A stretch of 64,000 bases of DNA from Prosthecobacter debontii (GTDB lineage: Bacteria; Verrucomicrobiota; Verrucomicrobiia; Verrucomicrobiales; Verrucomicrobiaceae): positions 164,709 through 228,708 of the forward strand of contig NZ_FUYE01000004.1 of assembly GCF_900167535.1 (NCBI RefSeq). Direction: 5' to 3'. A program made the translations under genes and the position numbers. The notes below the pieces were generated by a model that was not told the origin of the DNA, searched no databases, and saw only the letters and a program-made list of their open reading frames with translations. Numbering within the stretch: position 1 is the first letter of the stretch; the number at the start of each line of letters is the position of its first letter. Shown here piece after piece: positions 59,158-64,000 of the stretch.

Positions 59158-60162
59158 ATGATCCTTTGCCTCGAATCCTCCCTCCTTGGGGGCCATCTCT
59201 CCAATGAAGTGCCCGGTCTAGTCACGGGCATGCTGCATGTGGCGGGATGCAGTCAACCTTTGAGGATCGAACTCGTGGGCAATTTTTTGCGAGATATCGC
59301 GGGATGCCGGGTGGATCTGCACAACCCTTTGCCCCACGGCAACCTGGAAGATGTTTCGTGGCTGGCTCCTCTACAGCATGGGTTCTGTGGAGTCATGACA
59401 GCATCTTATCGAGTGGCCAAAATGCCGCGCAGACGTGTGGCGGGCGAGACTCTTCTGCCTGAGCCTGCCGGGCTCAAGAATCTGCTGTTCATGGAATGGT
59501 TCAATCAGCAGGGGCAGCGTATTTTGATCCAGTCCTGGCATCTCCAAATGCGGGTGAGTGCTCCGGCATGGAAGATGAGTGAGCAGGAGGAAGCGACCCT
59601 GTTACGGCAGTCTCGTGCACGTCGGAAGCACTTCTTGCTCAATCAGCGGAATGAGGCGGATCGAGCCAATGCTCTGCATGCTCCAGGCATGGCCGACCCG
59701 TTTGAGCCGCATGATCTCAGTTCAGTCAATCCGTTCACGACTCTGGAGAATGCTCAGCCGAATGCGGAGATGCAGTCTGGGGAAAAATCGAGTTCATCCA
59801 GTCCGGCTAAGCGCTCGACAGCATTGGCTCAGGAACTGCGTCGGTTTGAACAGTTGCTCGTCTTCAATGAAGATGTGAGGACGCGTCCAGCCGTGATGCA
59901 TCTGCTCTCGACCGTCGCTGACTTGACGGCGCATCTCGTGCACGTTCTGAAGCAGTTTTCTGACGAAAAGAATGCGCAGTGGCAGTTCTTGGTGGTGGAT
60001 TTGGAGCAGTCGCTTCCCCTGTTTGCAGCCGCCTTGAACGCCACGGATAAAATGGTGCTGCACGCGACCCCTGGAACGGATTTGGAATGGCTGGCGATGG
60101 TTCAGGCCAGTCTGCTGAACATTGAATTGCGCATGCGCGAGCTTCTGAGCCTGCTGCGTTGA
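59158..60162 (+). CDS. Conserved-looking protein of unknown function
   Basis: This 334-aa protein has an N-terminal half with small beta-rich character (VTGMLHVAGCSQPLRIELVG, then EDVSWLAPLQHGFCGVMTAS). A charged, Ser/Asn-rich linker (residues 150-225) leads to a helical C-terminal domain of about 110 residues (LRRFEQLLVFNEDVRTRPAV, LTAHLVHVLKQFSD). No membrane segment or signal peptide. I do not recognise it. It is convergent with the GntR-type regulator. Confidence 0.55.
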   Translation: MILCLESSLLGGHLSNEVPGLVTGMLHVAGCSQPLRIELVGNFLRDIAGCRVDLHNPLPHGNLEDVSWLAPLQHGFCGVMTASYRVAKMPRRRVAGETLLPEPAGLKNLLFMEWFNQQGQRILIQSWHLQMRVSAPAWKMSEQEEATLLRQSRARRKHFLLNQRNEADRANALHAPGMADPFEPHDLSSVNPFTTLENAQPNAEMQSGEKSSSSSPAKRSTALAQELRRFEQLLVFNEDVRTRPAVMHLLSTVADLTAHLVHVLKQFSDEKNAQWQFLVVDLEQSLPLFAAALNATDKMVLHATPGTDLEWLAMVQASLLNIELRMRELLSLLR

Positions 60163-60167
60163 GAGGA

Positions 60168-61253
60168 TTAAGCGGGAGGTGCTTTTCCCAGAGTAGCGCC
60201 ACGGATAAAGTCAGGCATTAGTCGCGGTGTTTCATGAGTCAGAGGCCCATTTTTGCCGCCAGAAATGATCAGGCGATGCAGCTTGCGTGCAAAGGCCTCC
60301 GCACTGCGGCGGTAGCGAGTTGGTTCGGGGTAAAGATGCTGGAGGAAGGGTTCATCATCGCGGCTGACCAAGGAGATTTGAGCGGGAAGACGCACCCCAT
60401 GCTGGAGCAGCCAAGTCTGGGCTGTGGCGAAGTGGTCTGCTCTGAGGATGAACCAACCCGTTGGGAGAGGTCGGGCTTCCAGGCTTTGGCGTAAGACGGC
60501 CACCACACCATCTGGCGTTTCGTTATGATAAGCGAGGCTGACGGTGGCGGGCCCGGCACCCTCCTGAAATCCGGTGATGCTTTCTTCATCGCCTGCCAGA
60601 GCTGTTCGAGACCCCACGACGAGCAGATGCCGGTGTCCCAAGGCCACAAACCTGGATGCGGCATGGCGGGAGACGGCGCGATAGTCCGTATCCACTTGGG
60701 GCAGGGAAACTCCGGCATAGCGGGACCCGGCTAAAATGGTGGGCAAGCGGCGTGTTTCAAACCAGCGCTGCATGGCCAGAGTGGAGCGGTGGAGGACCCA
60801 GACGACTCCAGGGTGTTTGGCCGCCAGGGCCTCTAGAGCCGTGCTTGGAGAGCGGCGGTAGGCTGCTGATTCCACTTCTGTCAAAAGCTGCCAGCCGATG
60901 CCCTCAAGGCTGCGACGTAAGGCCTCCATCCAGAGGAGTGTTGTGGATGAGAGGGCATGAAATGGAACGGCCAAGAGTAGCACTGCCGTTTGCCGAGCAG
61001 CCTCGGTGGGGGCGATTTTTCCTGTGACTTCGCGCCTTTTGCCCGCACGTGTGGTGAGCCATCCTTCAAGCTCAAGCAGGGCCAGTGCTGAGCGGATGGT
61101 GTTACGCCCTACTTGCAATTGCTTGGCCAATTCCAGTTCTCCAGGGAGAGTCTGGGGCCAGGTGCCGAGCTGGATTTGCTCTCTCAGGAACATGGCGGCC
61201 TCCAGAGCTCTAGGCGATCTGGGAGGTAATGCATGGGAGGCGCTGGGTGGCAT
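60168..61253 (-). CDS. GntR-family regulator with LacI-type sensor domain
   Basis: This 361-aa protein has an N-terminal GntR winged helix (LREQIQLGTWPQTLPGELEL, then AKQLQVGRNTIRSALALLEL, EGWLTTRAGKRREVTG, residues about 22-78). The C-terminal periplasmic-binding-protein-like domain (residues about 90-350) has VDTDYRAVSRHAASRFVALG followed by HRHLLVVGS. This AraR-like arrangement usually controls carbohydrate use. No obvious sugar genes are adjacent, so the target is unknown. Confidence 0.82.
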   Translation of the reverse strand: MPPSASHALPPRSPRALEAAMFLREQIQLGTWPQTLPGELELAKQLQVGRNTIRSALALLELEGWLTTRAGKRREVTGKIAPTEAARQTAVLLLAVPFHALSSTTLLWMEALRRSLEGIGWQLLTEVESAAYRRSPSTALEALAAKHPGVVWVLHRSTLAMQRWFETRRLPTILAGSRYAGVSLPQVDTDYRAVSRHAASRFVALGHRHLLVVGSRTALAGDEESITGFQEGAGPATVSLAYHNETPDGVVAVLRQSLEARPLPTGWFILRADHFATAQTWLLQHGVRLPAQISLVSRDDEPFLQHLYPEPTRYRRSAEAFARKLHRLIISGGKNGPLTHETPRLMPDFIRGATLGKAPPA

Positions 61254-61303
61254 AATACGGCTGCGAAATTGACCCCCGACTTCCCCTGGAAGACGGCAGG
61301 GAA

Positions 61304-62299
61304 CTATCGGCCAAAAGCCTGAATGAAACCGACCTCGAGAGCCAGGCTTTCATTCACATTGGTGTGGAGGTAGGACTCCAGTTTGCGCAGGGTCTGGAGT
61401 CTGCGCATCGTCTCTCCAGGTTCCCACCGCTGGGCAAGCACGGCTGTAGCTCGGGCCTGTTCGGGCAGATCCAAATTTTCTGCTCCTACCTGGTGGCGGG
61501 CGACGTCCCCCATCCAAGCCAGAAGAAGATCCATCAGGGCATCACGTTCCTGGAGGTAGCTGGCTTCGATTTGTGCGGTGATCTGCTCCTCACGCTGTTT
61601 CAGCCACGTGCCATCCGTGGTCTGTTTATAGTGGTCCTGTTCTTTTTCGAATTCCTCTTCCTGCTCGTCTTTGATGTCGTCGTGCAGTTCTTCCAGGATG
61701 GCTTGGAAATCCGCTTTCAAAGCAAAAGCGGCGGAGATGCTGCCACTGTTTCCTGCGGTAAGCTTTTCCAAGACGGCCAAGAGTTTTTCCTCGTGATCGC
61801 TGAACTGCCGAACCCCTGAAGGCGGCATGAGAGAGATCTGAATGACCCGGGACCGAATCGTGGGTAGGAGCTGTCCTGGCTGGGGGGTCAGTAGCAGCAG
61901 AAGTGTTCGTGGTGGAGGTTCCTCCAGCGTCTTGAGGAAGGCATTCTGCGCCTGCTCGTTCATGCGGTCAGCATCCACAATGACACCCAGCTTATAGCCG
62001 CCAGGGCCCGTGGTGCGATGAATCATCCTCTCCAGATAGCGGACCGTGCCGACTTCATCTCCGGCCTTGCCGATGGTGATGCGGCGGGATTTGCTCTCCG
62101 GGCGCAGAATGATGGCACCCTCCTGAGACCAATCGTCCAGATTGTCATGATGGGCCGCAGTGACCAGGCTCATCATTTGCGCCGCAAATCCTTCGCAATT
62201 GGCAGCGCGCGGCCCTGTGATCAGATAGGCATGGGCAAGGCGCCCGAGCTTCTGCGCACGAGTGATCAGGGAGAGAGCGTGGTCAGACTTAAAGGGCAT
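61304..62299 (-). CDS. holB: DNA polymerase III delta-prime subunit
   Basis: This 331-aa clamp-loader subunit has the AAA+ fold with the delta-prime features: RLAHAYLITGPRAANCEGFA in the Walker A place without the Lys-Thr/Ser needed for ATP, DADRMNEQAQNAFLKTLEEP, and LLLTPQPGQLLPTIRSRVIQ (SRC-like motif as SRV). A charged insert (residues about 200-230, EEQEEEFEKEQDHYK-like) is longer than usual. It overlaps tmk by 11 bases, a very common pair. Confidence 0.85.
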   Translation of the reverse strand: MPFKSDHALSLITRAQKLGRLAHAYLITGPRAANCEGFAAQMMSLVTAAHHDNLDDWSQEGAIILRPESKSRRITIGKAGDEVGTVRYLERMIHRTTGPGGYKLGVIVDADRMNEQAQNAFLKTLEEPPPRTLLLLLTPQPGQLLPTIRSRVIQISLMPPSGVRQFSDHEEKLLAVLEKLTAGNSGSISAAFALKADFQAILEELHDDIKDEQEEEFEKEQDHYKQTTDGTWLKQREEQITAQIEASYLQERDALMDLLLAWMGDVARHQVGAENLDLPEQARATAVLAQRWEPGETMRRLQTLRKLESYLHTNVNESLALEVGFIQAFGR

Positions 62300-62933
62300 G
62301 GCGGCTACGGGATTGGACCTGAGTCCAGACCTCTTCGTGAATCATTTCCGGTGAGCGTGCGGCGTCCACTAAAAGGATGCGCTGAGGATCTTCTGCGGCC
62401 AGTTTGAGATAGCCCGCACGGACCTTTTCAAAGAATGCTAAGGGCTGGCTTTCCATCCGATCCAGGGGACGGCCTGAGGCTTGAATACGCTGCCGGGCCA
62501 ACGCGGGGTCCATATCCAAAACGAGGGTCAAATGGGGCAGGGTGCCTCCGGTGGCAAAGGCATTGATGGCCCGCACACTCTCCAGCGGGAGCCCCCGAGC
62601 CATGCCCTGATAGACCGTTGTGGAGTCCAAAAAGCGATCCAGAATCACGACCGCGCCCGCCTCGAGTAAGGGCCTGATTTTTTCCCTGACAATCTGCGCA
62701 CGGCTGGCGGCAAAGAGGAGAAGCTCCGCCTCAGATGACATGCCTTCTCCAGCCTTCGCATGCTGGAGGAGGTGGCGAATCTCCTCACCCACTGCCGTGC
62801 CACCGGGCTCACGAAGCACTTCCACTTGGCTTCCTGCCCGCTCCAGCCGCTCTCTGAGCAGTCGGATCTGAGTGGACTTACCGCAGCCTTCAGAGCCCTC
62901 AAAGGAGAGAAAAAAACCGGCGGAAGAAGTCAT
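62289..62933 (-). CDS. tmk: Thymidylate kinase
   Basis: This 214-aa enzyme phosphorylates dTMP to dTDP. P-loop: FLSFEGSEGCGKSTQIRLL near residues 8-26; DR motif: VVILDRFLDSTTVYQG near 93-108; LID: ASGRPLDRMES near 152-162 followed by FFEKVRAGYLKLA. Length and motifs are typical. It is transcribed leftward with holB. Confidence 0.95.
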   Translation of the reverse strand: MTSSAGFFLSFEGSEGCGKSTQIRLLRERLERAGSQVEVLREPGGTAVGEEIRHLLQHAKAGEGMSSEAELLLFAASRAQIVREKIRPLLEAGAVVILDRFLDSTTVYQGMARGLPLESVRAINAFATGGTLPHLTLVLDMDPALARQRIQASGRPLDRMESQPLAFFEKVRAGYLKLAAEDPQRILLVDAARSPEMIHEEVWTQVQSRSRHAL

Positions 62934-63055
62934 GTGTGTTGGAGGAAAGAACGGAGAAAGGAAGGTGGTGAGGTTTTTTTAGCGTGGGGAAACCTGATGT
63001 CGAACAAAAGCGTTTCGATTTTCGGATTGTATCGTATTTCTCCCACCCCAATCTA

Positions 63056-63478
63056 ATGATACCCACTCCACCTTTTGAATTCGCGGCTCGTGATTCGAAG
63101 CAGACCATCGAAGAAGGTCTGGCCTTCGCTCCTAAATTTGATGAGAACGGTCTCATCGTGGCCATGGCGGTGGATGCTCATACCGACGAGGCCCTGATGC
63201 TGGCTTACATGAATGAGGAATCCCTGCGTTTGACTTTGGAGAAAGGACAAGCTGTGTATTGGAGCCGCAGCCGTAAGGAGATTTGGCACAAAGGAGCGAC
63301 CAGCGGAGAATTCCAGGAAGTCGTCGAGATCCGCACCGACTGCGATCAGGATGCCCTGGTTCTGCGCGTCATCCAACACGGTGGGGGATGCTGCCACACC
63401 AAGCGCAACAACTGCTTCTATCGCAAGCTCGTGGTACCTAAAAACGGTGGCCTCGTGAAACTGGCGATGGTGGAGTAA
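63056..63478 (+). CDS. hisI: Phosphoribosyl-AMP cyclohydrolase
   Basis: This 140-aa enzyme opens the ring of phosphoribosyl-AMP in histidine synthesis. It is read from ATG at 63056 ([20 protein letters not shown]). Family motifs: [52 protein letters not shown] (metal Asp/Cys) and [15 protein letters not shown] (Cys pair). There is no HisE domain, so the two activities are separate. It stands apart from other his genes here. Confidence 0.95.
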   Translation: MIPTPPFEFAARDSKQTIEEGLAFAPKFDENGLIVAMAVDAHTDEALMLAYMNEESLRLTLEKGQAVYWSRSRKEIWHKGATSGEFQEVVEIRTDCDQDALVLRVIQHGGGCCHTKRNNCFYRKLVVPKNGGLVKLAMVE

Positions 63479-63490
63479 ACACAACGCAAT

Positions 63491-63512
63491 CGGCTATTCA
63501 TCCGAATAGCCG
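63491..63512. terminator. Hairpin between hisI and the convergent TonB-like gene
   Basis: CGGCTATTC, 4-base loop, GAATAGCCG: a 9-bp perfect stem that overlaps the stop codon of the minus-strand gene. It probably serves both convergent genes. Confidence 0.55.
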
Positions 63513-64000
63513 TGAGTGATAAATTTGAACGGCATACCTGTTGGGCATGCGTGCGGTTTCCCGTTCAGCGTCGCGGGTTTATATTCGCCGCTGAGGATGG
63601 CGTTGGAAATCGTTTCGCGAAACTCTGCGGGTACGTCACCGAAAATGTGAATGTTTTCGGGACGTCCTTTAGCATTAATAATGAAAGTTGTGAATACTAT
63701 TCCCGTCTTTGTCGGATCAGGGTGTTTGATATTGCTGGGCGCTTTAGCCAATTTAGGCCGCACTAGCTTTTCTCCCCTGCGTTCCTTCATCTCGATTTCA
63801 TCAATGAGTTCCGGAAAGCTGCTTCGAATAAGCCAGTGACGGAAATCGAAAATAAGACCTTGTTGGCTTTTAGCCGCATTGACTGCCTCGGGATTGGCAG
63901 ATTCGGCAAAAGAGATTTTCACCTGCATCGGAAATTCCGTTGGGCACCCCGCGATACTGCCAGGCTTGAATTTCCACTGACTGAGCGCCCGCTCAATGGA
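63494..64000 (-). CDS. TonB C-terminal-like protein, cut by the window edge
   Basis: The frame is open to the right edge (5' end missing), giving at least 168 residues. The last 145 contain a TonB-C-like domain: GIVFTTFIINAKGRPENIHI, then AILSGEYKPATLNGKPH. The preceding in-frame residues read SIERALSQWKFKPGSIAGCP followed by QVKISFAE, the end of another such domain, so two may lie in tandem. Such domains pass energy or bind partners at the outer membrane. ATG at 63928 is probably internal and not the true start. Confidence 0.6.
   Translation of the reverse strand, partial: SIERALSQWKFKPGSIAGCPTEFPMQVKISFAESANPEAVNAAKSQQGLIFDFRHWLIRSSFPELIDEIEMKERRGEKLVRPKLAKAPSNIKHPDPTKTGIVFTTFIINAKGRPENIHIFGDVPAEFRETISNAILSGEYKPATLNGKPHACPTGMPFKFITHGYSDE

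Overview
The window joins an apparently intact 37.8 kb prophage (1-37818) to bacterial chromosome (37819-64000). The host is most likely a member of the Verrucomicrobiota. This is inferred from a 2.3 kDa-residue-scale (about 2,320 aa) autotransporter-repeat surface protein ending in a PEP-CTERM sorting signal, a small basic protein of the SPEAKEKIAAAQRLRWARQ type, a bimodular esterase, and prepilin-like gene remnants. No rRNA, tRNA or CRISPR array was seen.

Prophage. A perfect 95-bp direct repeat (1-95 and 37724-37818) marks attL and attR. A tyrosine integrase lies inside attR. Almost all genes are on the minus strand, so transcription runs from right to left: integrase; a control region with two divergent ribbon-helix-helix (RHH) genes and three operator-like repeats; small early genes; a replication module (initiator-like protein and DnaB-type helicase); terminase small and large subunits; major capsid protein; T7-like tail tubular proteins A and B; a sulfotransferase-like/GNAT-like protein; two internal-virion-type proteins; a 2,740-aa polyvalent protein with ADP-ribosyltransferase and kinase-like domains; then portal, scaffold, tail fibre and lysis genes. 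This is a temperate podovirus with T7-like virion genes but no phage RNA polymerase. Its portal and scaffold genes lie after the giant gene rather than next to the capsid gene.

Junction (37819-40690). This is decayed DNA. It holds two diverged copies of a roughly 285-bp non-coding element with conserved pairing arms, several short hairpins, two small membrane-protein genes each broken by a frameshift just after the membrane segment, and a multiply frameshifted GIY-YIG-type nuclease remnant.

Chromosome (40685-64000). Genes include beta-carbonic anhydrase, an SGNH/alpha-beta-hydrolase fusion, squalene/phytoene synthase, panD, a lipoprotein polysaccharide deacetylase, a small basic DNA-binding-type protein, a LysR regulator whose start codon sits in a 13-bp perfect hairpin, the giant repeat protein, a membrane EEP hydrolase, an sdpR-sdpI-like pair with a palindromic operator, an orphan molybdate-type ABC permease, a GntR-type regulator, tmk-holB, hisI and a TonB-C-like gene that runs off the right edge.

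All assignments come from reading the sequence and from remembered family motifs. No database search was run.
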